Source of the DNA: Cyathus striatus
Lineage: Eukaryota > Basidiomycota > Agaricomycetes > Agaricales > Nidulariaceae
Length of the DNA stretch: 64,000 nt
Assembly (NCBI GenBank): GCA_025738555.1
Contig: JAOVFP010000008.1
Span: forward strand, 5,084,001-5,148,000
Direction: 5' to 3'
A program made the translations under genes and the position numbers. Shown piece after piece: positions 37,616 through 47,885 of this stretch (position 1 is its first letter; every line of letters begins with the position of its first letter). The notes beneath the pieces are model-generated. The model was given only the letters and a program-made list of their open reading frames with translations, ran no database searches and was not told the DNA's origin.

Positions 37616-38413
37616 CCAACGCTCGCTGTTGTTCGCGGCCCGGAACGAATGTAAGAGCCGATGGCAATCTTCCTATTTTTCCGATAAAAAGTGGGTTTCC
37701 TACCTCTGAAGCTGGAGCTCGTAGGTTAGTTCTAAAAATAGCTATCTGAAACTGGCGGTCCCCATGCTGTCATATGGAACGGACTGTAGCCTAGAAAGCA
37801 GCAAGATTAAATTTCCGTCGTCATGACGAAAACAACACTCGGATAAAGCACCAGTTGCGTTTTCAAGCAAAATAGGAAATTACTGTGCGTGATACGGAAG
37901 GACTCACTTGAAATTTATTACATTGTCATAATGATGATAATTATCTTCGCGTGGCTCCGTCTGCCTAACCGAGTGCCTTATGGTAAAGATCTGTAACAGG
38001 CTACAGCAGGTAACAGCCTGGTCGGACTCTCAACAAAGGAGATCACTTCAAGTAATATGATCTCCGTTGTTGAGCTAGCATTGGACATTGGAAAACAATA
38101 AGCATTATACAGGTTGATACAGGAGTGCAACACTGTACTAGAAAATGGTTGAACTACGCCAGGCTACGTCTGTAGAAATGTTGTCGTTGTTGCTTTAGAC
38201 TCCTACAATTCATAGATGTGGTTCGATACGCACATATAAAGGCCATCAATTTTCGATCGTTCAAGCAGTAGACTATGTATGTATTCAGAAACATAAAGAC
38301 GATCTCCGAAGGAAAAGTCATCTTTTTACTCTGAGAACCCTACTACTCCAGTGAAATTATTGATAGGACCTGAAAAGAACTGTAAGTGCCTAGAACGCAT
38401 GAAAGTGGAATTT
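37616..38413. other. Spacer between the polygalacturonase genes
   Basis: It contains the upstream region of copy 1 and the 3' flank of copy 2. No gene is seen. Confidence 0.5.
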
Positions 38414-40412
38414 TTATATGAACTCGCCTGCAACGCCGCCTTCAATATCCAAAAGTGATAAATCCCATGTTCCTAGGCTGTTTGTCGGAACAATTTTAAA
38501 CGACCGGATAAAAGCACACTTACCAATACAGGATCCTACCCCACAGTTAATGGCTAACCTTTCAGCGTCATCATTCACAGTCAACTTGGTAACCGGGAGG
38601 ATGAAGTTTACACCCTGTGATAATACAATTAACGCGCGCCGCCGGGACATTCGACTCCAGGGCCTATATACTAAGATATTAAGCGTACCGATAAGTTTAC
38701 TCCGTTTCCTGGTGTCTTCAAAGTTGAAGGATAGCTCTGAATAACCACAATATAAGATAAGCACGATAACCACAGTACGAGTTTGGTACGAGTTGCCCAC
38801 CTGATCAAAGAGGACACCAAACTGGCGCATTCCGGTGGCCGTATTACCCTTTTGATATATGGTTACGCTGGCGCAGACATGTTGTACATAATTAAAACTC
38901 ACGGCGTAAGTAATGTTCGATATACTACTGTTTGTCGAAGTGGCATCCATTTTGATGCGTAAAGCCTGATCACTACCGGAAAAACTAAGTAAGAGGTTGA
39001 TCCATGATCAACCGTATCCGCGGCAAGTACCTGTTTATGACCGTGTTGTTCGTAATAAAGATATCGTTAACGATGACGTCTGACGCGATAGAGCCCTAGA
39101 ACACGGCGGGATAGGTAGTATGCGAGTTGTAAATACAGCGCAGCGTACCACAGAGATTCCATGCCCTCCTGAGCATAAGTTTCCTGTGAAGGTGATGTTG
39201 GAGCCCTTGTTTATTGCCAAACAATCATCCTTAGTTTCAGGTCAAGTAATGTCCTAATTGCGTAGTGGGTTTAAGTACCTGATTTTTAACAACACTGAAG
39301 AAAACATATCAGGGATACGTGACTGTGAACCAGGTCGAGTTACCTTACCTGTTCTGGATAACAAGGTTTGTGGTGCTACAGTCAAATCCATCCGTGTTAT
39401 GGCCTTCCAATAGTAACTTTGATGAGGGCTTGCGCCATTAGTACGGGTTGTACGACGTACCGGCTGGTAGACCGTTGCTCTGATCGTTAGGAAAGTCTCC
39501 TTGGGCTGTATGAATCATAAGCCAACTTATCATGCTGGGGGTTGAAAAACTTACAGTCATCCACTAAAAGATCGGTCATGACCAATGGACCTGGGTTTGA
39601 CACGGAATATGCGCGTTCTGGGGCATTTATAACCGTGACGTTCTATATATGGTCAGAGAGCAAACCTGATCCTTTTTTTGAGGTCAACGTACTGAGTACA
39701 CCCCAGATATCTTAATTCTAAGTCGAGCTTTAAATAGTCGTACAGTCTGTAAACTATCGAAACTTACTTCATCATAGGAGCTGGCTTAAGCAGACCCCCA
39801 TTCCCGCCTAAGCCATCCTGTATGAACGGATCAAACGATAATCGCCATACAAATATAACGAAACATACCCAATAAAATGGACCACCGCCATCGAATATGT
39901 GAGCGTTTCCATTGACTACACCAATTAGTGTATGCAGAACATATATTTAATCAATATATGATGCACTCACACGCAATAGACTTTCCACTGTAATATATAC
40001 GTTCATTGTTCAAAGAATGTGCAGTAAAATATTGGTTTGCAAGACGTACCTGATAGTGAACAGTGGGCCGGCCCAGCTCAAATTACCAAACGAAACATCA
40101 CCTTCTGTTCGAATGTCAGTCACCAGATTAGATGGATTTAGTAAAGACATAGTACGCATATCGACAATGGACCCCTCAAGTAAATTCAGCGTTAGGCCTT
40201 GACCCGCGGGTACCGTAAATCCATTTAAAATCACAGTAGTACATTTTACTGCAGCTGCAACATCTGCCTCAATTGTGTCAAAAAGGCGCTTGCTAGGCAT
40301 ATGCTAAGGAAGGGAAAGACATACCATCCAACGAATTGATTACCCCTGTACATGTCTGTGCAGTAGACTTGCCCAGGAAAACCAGAAAGCTCAACACAGC
40401 GAACAAAAACAT
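38414..40412 (-). CDS. Secreted endopolygalacturonase (GH28), tandem copy 2
   Basis: 351 aa; same enzyme family and exon plan as copy 1. Exons: 40412..40325, 40263..40156, 40104..40050, 39987..39971, 39915..39869, 39817..39768, 39717..39693, 39642..39555, 39505..39461, 39403..39349, 39294..39279, 39229..39149, 39095..39031, 38972..38903, 38848..38801, 38736..38689, 38614..38524, 38472..38414. Sixteen of 18 exons match copy 1 in length; only the first and last differ. The signal peptide is [19 protein letters not shown]. Catalytic motifs are [24 protein letters not shown] and ALRIKMD, so the enzyme should be active. The last intron ends at CCTAG before 38472, giving [19 protein letters not shown]. 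Many residues differ from copy 1, so the duplication is not recent. Confidence 0.93.
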
Positions 40413-41359
40413 GGTTCACGTTTTCTGTCTCATTTTTGTATACGTCAGACTGTACTTATACTCTCTCTCTGTCGTGGAGCTGTCTCCATATATAACATAT
40501 GTGCGAACTTAGAACCGTGGTGAATGTGAACCTATACGCCTGAACCGGAACATGGAAGATCTGGGGAAAATGAGATGTATCATGTGGTAACAGCCATGTT
40601 GCAAACATGTCAAGGATATAGGTAACACATTCACATACTGCAAGTATTAAGTTGGTGTGGCCCGAAAGTTTCAACAGAAAATGAACGTACAACGTTTGCA
40701 TCATACCATAAGATCCTTATTGCCAATATGATGTGACTGCGACTAAACTGCGACAACCATCTAAATTAAGTGGGTATATCTCATTTTCCAATATTAAGCG
40801 TCGATGAGAGCAGTCAATATAGAGAAATAGTGACACCACACAAGAACAAGTAGAGGCAGGTTTATTAAGTCCCTCCATAATTGGTCACTTCCCTTGACCC
40901 GTTGGTTTGGTCGTGAGAAAATAAACACGGAGTGCGTGGCTCGCGCGGGCCGGCGTCTCCTGGCCTCCGCTGGCACACTCAACTTAAAATTACTAGCTTA
41001 CTGGTCACTGGTGAGTGGTGGAAAAAGTCGAGTGATAAAACGGATGAGAGGTCGCTGCTGTCCAACCAGAAAGAGTAAGCAATATCAGAAATGGATGAGG
41101 AATAGCAATGCAGACGCCTTAGTGCCAGTGGATTGAGCATCGAAAAGGTAACTTGCAATTCTCGGAAGATTCAATCAATTTCTTCAACAGGTTTCCTTGG
41201 GGTTTCCTGAACTGAACCGCGTCTCATGTACAGTTTACTTAAAAGGATTCAAACTGTAACAAGGTGGACATCATACTTACATACATTAATGTAGCTAAAA
41301 CCAAGCTAAAACGTTATTAAAACGACGAATCTCGCCAATACATTGCAAGTCTTCAGCAA
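40413..41359. other. Intergenic region, no gene seen
   Basis: TATAAGTA on the minus strand near 40455 is a plausible core promoter for polygalacturonase 2. Nothing else is supportable. Confidence 0.4.
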
Positions 41360-41684
41360 GGATGCCGGTTATGACCATATCCAGCATCCGGCGTCCAGCT
41401 GAGCAAGTTCTCGGCCGCCTCTGAGTTTCCTAGCCACGCCGCTCTTCTCATCTTATCACTCACCAGCTGTGCAGACGCTCGCTCTAATACCTGACCTTAG
41501 TCTTCACCTTTAAGCTTACTTTTCGCTTTATTCCCATCCCTCTCTCCCTGATTCCCAGTTCTGATGAATGAACCCAGTTGTTATTTTGGCGAGGAGGGCC
41601 GTGTCTCAAGGTCCATAGCTTAGTTTATAATTCAGATGTTTTGTTCACTAGTATAACTGCATACTAATCGTTAATTTCACATGG
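41360..41684 (+). repeat. Dispersed repeat copy without the Harbinger insertion
   Basis: This roughly 325-bp block aligns with the two flanks of the Harbinger element. Its start (TGCCGGTTATGACCATATCC, then GTCCAGCTGAGCAAG) matches the sequence from 44462. Its end (AGTTGTTATTTTGGCGAGGA, then CTTAGTTTATAATTCA) matches the sequence from 47776. At the corresponding position it has no insertion. It could be a solo LTR or another short repeat; clear terminal duplications were not found. Confidence 0.7.
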
Positions 41685-41898
41685 CCTTTAACGGAATTGA
41701 TATATTATTCTTAGCATAAGGGGTGTGCTAAATGGTGTTTAAGTAGATGGCGCGTAAATATAGGTGAAAATCACGGAGCAGTTCCCAGTGCCCACCCGCC
41801 CAGCGGCTCGACTGCTCCGCGTCCGTCTGAGCGTACTCAAACTCAACTCAACCCTTCTTTAGCCTTATATTTGCGTAGAGACTGTCGACGATGCTGGA

Positions 41899-41927
41899 CG
41901 ACGTAAGAACTTGAAGTTCTTACGTCG
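41899..41927. repeat. Perfect 14-bp-arm hairpin with a 1-nt centre
   Basis: CGACGTAAGAACTT, one G, then the exact reverse complement AAGTTCTTACGTCG. It is not associated with a recognisable gene end. Confidence 0.85.
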
Positions 41928-42184
41928 GACTTGCAAAAGTTCAAGTAATTTTCTAAAATTGGCTTGTTAGTTACCTTTTTAGGTATTTACTCACATCTAG
42001 TGATCACATCATGGGGCGACTTGGCACAAACCCGGTATGCCGTTCGCTCTCATAGCTATGTATATCCTAAGATGAATTGGGTATCCATTCCCAAGCATTG
42101 TATCTACTATCTCTAACCTACATCTTTCAAGTCCATCGAACGTACAACCACAAGTCCAACCATTTCCATTACTAACATAACGAA

Positions 42185-42763
42185 ATGACACCCCCAAACC
42201 AATCTGCACATCAAGAACTTTACGAAGCCGGCATTCAAATGCGTAGACAAGTAATGGGAGATGCATATGTTGACAACCAACTAAAGCAGGTACTTCGATC
42301 TATCTCGCGCATACTATGAATGAATTTCAGTTAACAAAGTTCGTATCATAGGGCGTATCTGAGTTCATGCGACCCATGCAAGAACTTGCTACAGAGGTAA
42401 CAGTAAACATCTACAATACAAAGCATGGCTGATACTAGATTAGGCTGCCTGGGGAACAATTTGGACACGTCCTGGACTGGAGCTTAAGCAGCGCAGTTTG
42501 ATTGTCATTGCACTCCTTGCTGCACAGGGAAAAGAGGCTGAGGTATATACAGTCTAATTATACCATAACACACAAATAATATACATTCACAGCTTACCGG
42601 CCACATACGTGGTGCTGTGAACAACGGCGCAACCGAGCTGGAAATCAGAGAGACATTATTACAAACTGCAACATACAGTGGTATTCCAACCGGTATGCTG
42701 AGTTTCCGTGTTGCGGACGCGGTGATCAAGAAGTTGAAGGAGGAAGGAAAGCTGCCAAATTAA
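42185..42763 (+). CDS. Carboxymuconolactone decarboxylase-like protein, tandem copy 1
   Basis: 139 aa in four exons: 42185..42289, 42352..42396, 42444..42542, 42593..42763. The AhpD/CMD fold is shown by YEAGIQMRRQVMGDAYVDNQ, WTRPGLELKQRSLIVIALLA and GHIRGAVNNGATELEIRETL. In the pcaC branch such proteins decarboxylate 4-carboxymuconolactone in the beta-ketoadipate pathway. No CxxC pair is seen, arguing against a peroxidase role. The nearly identical gene 124 bp downstream and their shared exon lengths show a tandem duplication. The substrate is inference; other small CMD proteins act on lactones of secondary metabolism. Confidence 0.88.
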
Positions 42764-42886
42764 AATACCTGCTGTATGGTATAAATATAATAAATTCCGC
42801 GGCTGTGTGAATGGATTCCAGGAATACGTAACCTGTAAATACCCCTACGAAAGTTAGAAGTGACCTTCATCCTAGCATCATTCAGC

Positions 42887-43475
42887 ATGAACAATCAACA
42901 TAAAGATGCTCACAAAGCAATTTACGAAGCAGGTGTAAAAATGCGAAGAAATGTAATGGGGAATGCATATGTCGATAATCAACTGAACAAAGTATGGTTT
43001 AAACTGATATATGTATCGGTTAAACAGAATAATTAATCAAGCTATAATAGAGTGAGTCGGAATTCATGCAGAGTATCCAAGAACTTGCCACAGAGGTATG
43101 TCTCGTTTGACATTGGATGAATACAATATAAAAACTTGATATGTTCTATAGGCAGGATGGGGAACGACTTGGTCTCGTTCCGGTTTGGAGCTCAAGCAGC
43201 GCAGCTTCATATCCATCACTCTCCTCGCAATGCAGGGTAAGGAAACTGAGGTATGTCCGAGTACAAATTGCATAACTACAGCTTCAATCACACCGTACAA
43301 ATAGCTCAGTGGTCATATCCGCGGTGCAATAAATAATGGTGCAACTGAACTAGAAGTGAGAGAAACACTTCTCCAAACTGCTACATATTGTGGAATTCCC
43401 ACTGGGATGTGGAGCTTTCGTGTGGCAGATGCTACAGTCAGGAAGTTGAAGGAAGAAGGAAATCTGCCTGAGTAA
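42887..43475 (+). CDS. Carboxymuconolactone decarboxylase-like protein, tandem copy 2
   Basis: 139 aa, exons 42887..42991, 43051..43095, 43152..43250, 43305..43475, each with the same length as in copy 1. Diagnostic segments are YEAGVKMRRNVMGNAYVDNQ, WSRSGLELKQRSFISITLLA and GHIRGAINNGATELEVRETL. Differences from copy 1 are scattered and mostly conservative, and the frame is fully open, so both copies look functional. Confidence 0.88.
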
Positions 43476-43613
43476 TGGACATAGTACTTGTAGTCTGTAG
43501 ACATCCAACAGTAGCTGAATTCAAATTACTACATACCCCAGCCACACGAGTAGTGTGTTCACAATTCTAACCTTTCAAGAGGTACTGAAACTTGCTGAAA
43601 TCAATAGAAACCA

Positions 43614-44214
43614 AGTAAGGTAGGGCTCACTAAGTTCCGGCACCCCTTATGTAAGCAATTCCCTTCATCAACTTCGACGACCATCAGCTCAGTCACAATC
43701 CATTCTAATGCAATTCTTTCTTCTGGGATGCATTTGTGGTGATTGAATCTCTCACTCCCAGAAAGAAAATTTTAAATTAATTTAATTTCGGGGGACTTGA
43801 TATAGAAAAACTTTTTATTGTAGAAAATGCATATTTATTACATTTCCATGCGAATGACAGCATTTTATATTTTCGAGTCCTCAGATTTGGCCATCACACA
43901 CCGTGACATATCGTGACATGTCACTTAAATGTCACGCATTGTCACCTTATCACGTGATCTAGCAGAACAGGAGATATCTTTCCACTCCGAGGGAGAGCAT
44001 TTTAGTTGGCTAGATGCGCTACAAGTGATAAAAACAACTTTTAATTGTTTTGTAAAGTAGCTTTGAAAGGTAAATTTGCTTTCCTGAACAATATATTCAA
44101 TGAATTTTGATATTATTTTTTCGGAAATTTTCTGAACCTCAGATTTGGCCAGTCTTGGCGCTTATGTAATATGATTACATAAGGGTGCTGGAACTTAGTG
44201 AGCCCTACCTTACT
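43614..44214. mobile_element. 601-bp inverted-repeat element with about 40-bp TIRs
   Basis: The left end AGTAAGGTAGGGCTCACTAA (43614), continuing GTTCCGGCACCCCTTATG, pairs with the reverse complement of 44175-44214 over about 40 bp with one substitution and one indel. The interior is AT-rich, contains clustered GTGACAT/ATGTCAC motifs and has no coding frame. TA dinucleotides near both ends suggest a mariner-type family, but the exact target duplication is ambiguous. Confidence 0.75.
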
Positions 44215-44457
44215 AATACTAAGCTTGCTATAAGCAAGTAAAGTTTTGCTCGGTTAATTGTAAAGTTGATGATTATGCATATGTATGGCTTAAAAATGCG
44301 ACCATCCATCGAGCGCCGAGAATTACAAATAATAATTTGAGTGCCTTGTAGTTGATTGAATTGCAGTAAGTATACATGTCACAGAAGAGTCAGATTTGGA
44401 CGCGTTGATACTTCAGTGACAAATGAGTCATCTATTTGATCGTATGATTCGTTGAGT

Positions 44458-44652
44458 AAGGGTGCCAGCTATGAACATATCCGGCGCCCGACGTCCAGCT
44501 GAGCAAGGTCTCGGCTCGAAGTGCTTGGTTACGTAGCTCTCTTCCTCTCGTCAACCACTATCTGCGTGGACGCTCGTTCTTCAGCTTTATTCTTCGTTTC
44601 AAGTTTACGTTTTATTATATTCCCTCCTTCCCTGATCCCCAGTTTCATTAAT
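44458..44652 (+). repeat. Left half of a dispersed repeat split by the Harbinger element
   Basis: The block from GTGCCAGCTATGAACATATC through CCTGATCCCCAGTTTCATTAAT aligns with 41361-41578. The rest of this copy resumes right of the transposon. Confidence 0.65.
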
Positions 44653-44910
44653 AGAACATATTTGCAACCGCTTTGAGTGAAGTTTCTCGATCGCACTTAA
44701 GCGAGTTTCAACTAAACCAGCTGCTCCAAGGCCCTCCAACATGGCTCAATTTAGCCCTTCGGTTCATTTCTACCTTCTAAAATTGTATGGTCGGCCCATG
44801 GCACCGGCACCTATGACATCACTCCCATTGTATGCACGCTTCTGGGCAACAGTAAGTAAATCTCTCTTCCTTGCCTCTTCCTGTTCGCAATAACATATTC
44901 TACTGGTACC

Positions 44911-46100
44911 ATGCTTATACTCATCCTGCCAATCATATTAATCCTCCTTGATCCCATGATAAATGGAAATGGGCTACTTGATCTGACGGACTATCTGAGT
45001 ATGCATGAAATAGTAGAAATGGAGGAGCCAGAGCATGCACGACCAGAACAGGGAGGGTTTCGGATAACAGAGGAGTTTATCACCAGTCTTGGTCAACGTG
45101 ATTGTTTATATCGCTTTCGGTATGTATAGTAGAAGCACTTTATCAGTGAACAATATAATTATAAGTGGTGCATATAAGTTTTTATGCCGCAGAACTTTTG
45201 GATTTGACAAGGGTACTTCAAATACCTCCCGTGTTCATAACAAAATCATGTCACCGTTTTACTGCACTTGAAGCCCTGTGCCTGCTTCTTGCACGATACA
45301 AATCGGCATGCGATCAAAATGATCTTACCATGCTTTATCAACGCTCACAAGCAGCAATCTCTGAAGTTGTTAATGAATTGTCTCTATTTCTTGACAATAG
45401 ATGGGGGCATCTTCTTGGTCTTGAAAACAACCATCTGCTTTCTCAAGATAAGCTTGCTTTTTATGCAGATACAATTTTTCGAGCAGGTTCACCAATGAAA
45501 TCTATCTATGGTTTCATTGATTGTACCATTCGTCCCATGTGTCGCCCTGTTTCTTTCCAACGCCAAGGCTATAATGGATACAAGAAGGTTCACGCACTGA
45601 AGTATCAGGTCGTCAAGCTTCCAGATGGCATGACTGGCCATATTCATGGGCCTGAGGTTGGGCGTCACAATGACAACTACCTTCTTGCTCAATCTGGACT
45701 GTTACCTTGGGCTGCACAATATGCAGTTCGGCCTATGACCAATGAAAACACACTACCAGAAGACCGATTTCTTCAAGTGTTTGGGGACCCAGCCTATGGG
45801 AACAGCTTCCAAATTATTAGCCCATACGCAGGACTTGCTCCCAGAACAGAACAAGAGAAAGAGTGGAACCTAGTAATGGCTTCACTCCGTATTGAAGTTG
45901 AACATGGCTTTGGAAATGTATTGCGATTATTTCCTTTCCTCAATGCGTGGTGGAAGCACCAAATATACAGATCACCTTTAGGTATTTATTATCGCGTTGG
46001 AATTCTATTAACCAATGCCCAAAACTGTTTACGCCCTAACCAAACATCTCAGTACTTCGATTGCGAGCCTCCCACATTAGAAGATTACTTTATCAACTAA
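44911..46100 (+). CDS. Harbinger transposase (HARBI1-like DDE nuclease)
   Basis: 376 aa; exons 44911..45119 and 45179..46100. The DDE superfamily 4 nuclease domain has its acidic residues in place: Asp in YGFIDCTIRPM, Asp in LQVFGDPAYGN and Glu in RIEVEHGFGNV. GYNGYKKVHALKYQ is another family signature, and a helix-rich N-terminal region (LEALCLLLARYKSACDQND) precedes it. It would cut and join the element ends together with the partner protein. An open exon upstream (44741..44851, MAQFSPSVHFYLLKLYGRPM) resembles the N-terminus of relatives, but no AG acceptor joins it in frame to this exon, so I start at 44911. The nuclease itself looks intact. Confidence 0.85.
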
Positions 46101-46165
46101 TTCAGATATCAGTCACTTCTTAAACATATGTGCTAACATGTATCTAAAACATGATATATAAGTAG

Positions 46166-47444
46166 CTAGTTATTCCTTGCGACCTGCTGCTTCTGAATCT
46201 CTAGAAGGCCCTCCAAGATATTGACGAGTTTGTCTTGACGTTTGTCGGACCGCTCCATATACTCTTTGTGTGCAGTAGCATCTTCATCAGCACTTGTACG
46301 AGAATGTCATTTCATCTTGCGTCGGCGCTTGGAGTGGTTAGCGTCAGCGTCAGCATCTTCTTCGTCAATAGATGTGAGAGAAGACTCCGTGCTGATGGCA
46401 TTGGAAGTAGAGGGGCCAGGGGCACTTTTGGTATCAGTAGTAGTGACATCTTCGAAAATTTCGTCGTATTTGCGTTTCCGGTACAGCCCACTCAGAGAAG
46501 CTTGCCGAAGTGCTTCTCCTCCAAGGCAATCCTCATCATGCTTCTGTATTTGGTGTTAGAAAAAGCGAAGGTAACAACTACATAGATAATAGCAAGCTTA
46601 CCTTTCTCATCTCTGCCTTCTTGTCTTCGGAAAGCTGCAGAGAATCATCCCACTGCTTAGAAATGCGATCCAAAAGAGCAGCGATTGTAACATTGTCGGG
46701 GGATCCACTAAGAATTGCAGCAATCGACTTCACTTTGCTGTCTAGGCTTTTGGGGTTCTGACAAAAGTGACACAGTTAGCGAGCAGCCCTGATTTGAATA
46801 GACTGACATACCTTATGATACCCAACAAGACCTTCTGCTTTCTGACGCAATAGGTCTGAGCTAGTCTTGGGGAACCCATGCTCAACCAAATATTCGTTAA
46901 GCTCCAACCATGCAGCACTCTTCTTCCCATACGGCGCCAGAAAAGGCTCTTTCTCCATGACTGCACGTGCAATGCTAATGAGGTGGCCACTGTTGAGCTT
47001 GAGCCTTATGCCTTTTGCTGTCAGATCGATGTTCTCTTTATCAGCTTCGTTTAAAGGCGGGCTCTGGGAATGGCATTGCAACCAAGGCTGCGCTTCAGAG
47101 TGGACAGCAGGAGGTTCCGCTGCAACTTGCACGGATGTAGCAGTCCCCAGCCCAGAAGTAAGCAGGGTGCGCGCATTAGGAGCGGTGCGTGGCCCAGACA
47201 CAAACAGAGGGCCAATCTCATCAAGCAGCTGGCTGATCGATGGAAGTACTGGGGGAGAAGGTGAAAGGGGTGGTAAGTCTCGAAGAGGCATGCTGTTATG
47301 ATTGGCTTACCTCTTTCCAGTTGTCTCTTATCCTTCCCTTGTCGCACCAATGGCCGCCCTCCCTGTTTCTTTTTACTCAAGTGGCGTTGAGCAGCTCTTA
47401 GTTGGCTCCACCTCAGAGTAGTGCTTGGGTTGTAAATCGCGCAT
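46166..47444 (-). pseudogene. Harbinger partner gene (Myb/trihelix-like), damaged
   Basis: The second protein of the transposon, thought in relatives to bind DNA and carry the nuclease to the nucleus. Exons: 47444..47311, 47248..46812, 46757..46602, 46543..46166. Recognisable parts are MRDLQPKHYSEVE, QLRAAQRHLSKKKQGGRP, then AWLELNEYLVEHGFPKTSSD and LVGYHKNPKSLDSKVKSIAA, a basic KRRRK patch and a coiled-coil C-terminus (DKLVNILEGLLEIQKQQV). Two lesions are visible. The frame shifts by one between the MRDL start and the QLRAAQ segment (about 47390-47412). An in-frame TGA at 46307-46309 cuts off about 46 C-terminal codons. The rest of the frame is clean, so the damage is recent. Confidence 0.75.
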
Positions 47445-47770
47445 CAGGATGCAGCTATGGAGGATGAGTGTAAGTCTTGTTGCCCTACATAGCGGCAGTG
47501 TTTGATGGTACGAGACAAGATGGAGAGGTAGGATGAATCGAGTTTACTGAGCTAGCCGCATAGCAATGGGATGAGCGTGTGGAGGGTCTTGCTTTGCTGC
47601 GTTGCATGAGAAGCATACACATGCTGGCGAATCTTGTCGTGGCCACGATGTACGAACCAGTGGAGCTGAGCTAAGTCCTTGGTAAGCCCCATCGGCTAAA
47701 TCTCAACTGAACTTAAGCGAGTTTCACTCACTCAAAGTTCACCGAAAGCCGGTTGCAAATATGTTCTAAT

Positions 47771-47885
47771 GGACTTAGTTGTTATCTTGAGGAGACCCTT
47801 GACTCGTATCTCATGGTCTATAGATTAGTTTGATGACTCATATACATTGCGCATTATTGTAGCTGAATGCTAATTGTTGGGCTAA
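47771..47885 (+). repeat. Right half of the split dispersed repeat
   Basis: GGACTTAGTTGTTATCTTGA through GCTAATTGTTGGG aligns with 41580-41677 of the uninterrupted copy. Confidence 0.65.

Larger units (their letters stand above)
44653..47767. mobile_element. PIF/Harbinger-type DNA transposon (about 3.1 kb)
   Basis: Inverted ends AGAACATATTTGCAACCG (44653-44670) and its exact reverse complement (47750-47767) enclose two convergent genes: a DDE nuclease (+) and a Myb/coiled-coil-type partner (-). AAT stands outside both ends (44650-44652 and 47768-47770); shifting the boundary by one gives TAA, the usual Harbinger target. Both subterminal regions carry ACTTAAGCGAGTTTCA in the same orientation (44695 and 47711), possibly a protein-binding site. 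The two-gene layout is typical of autonomous elements, but the partner gene is damaged. Confidence 0.88.

Noticed and set aside
44741..44851. Possible first exon of the Harbinger nuclease
   Set aside because: The protein resembles relatives, but there is no AG acceptor that joins it in frame to the next exon; mentioned under the gene but not included in it.
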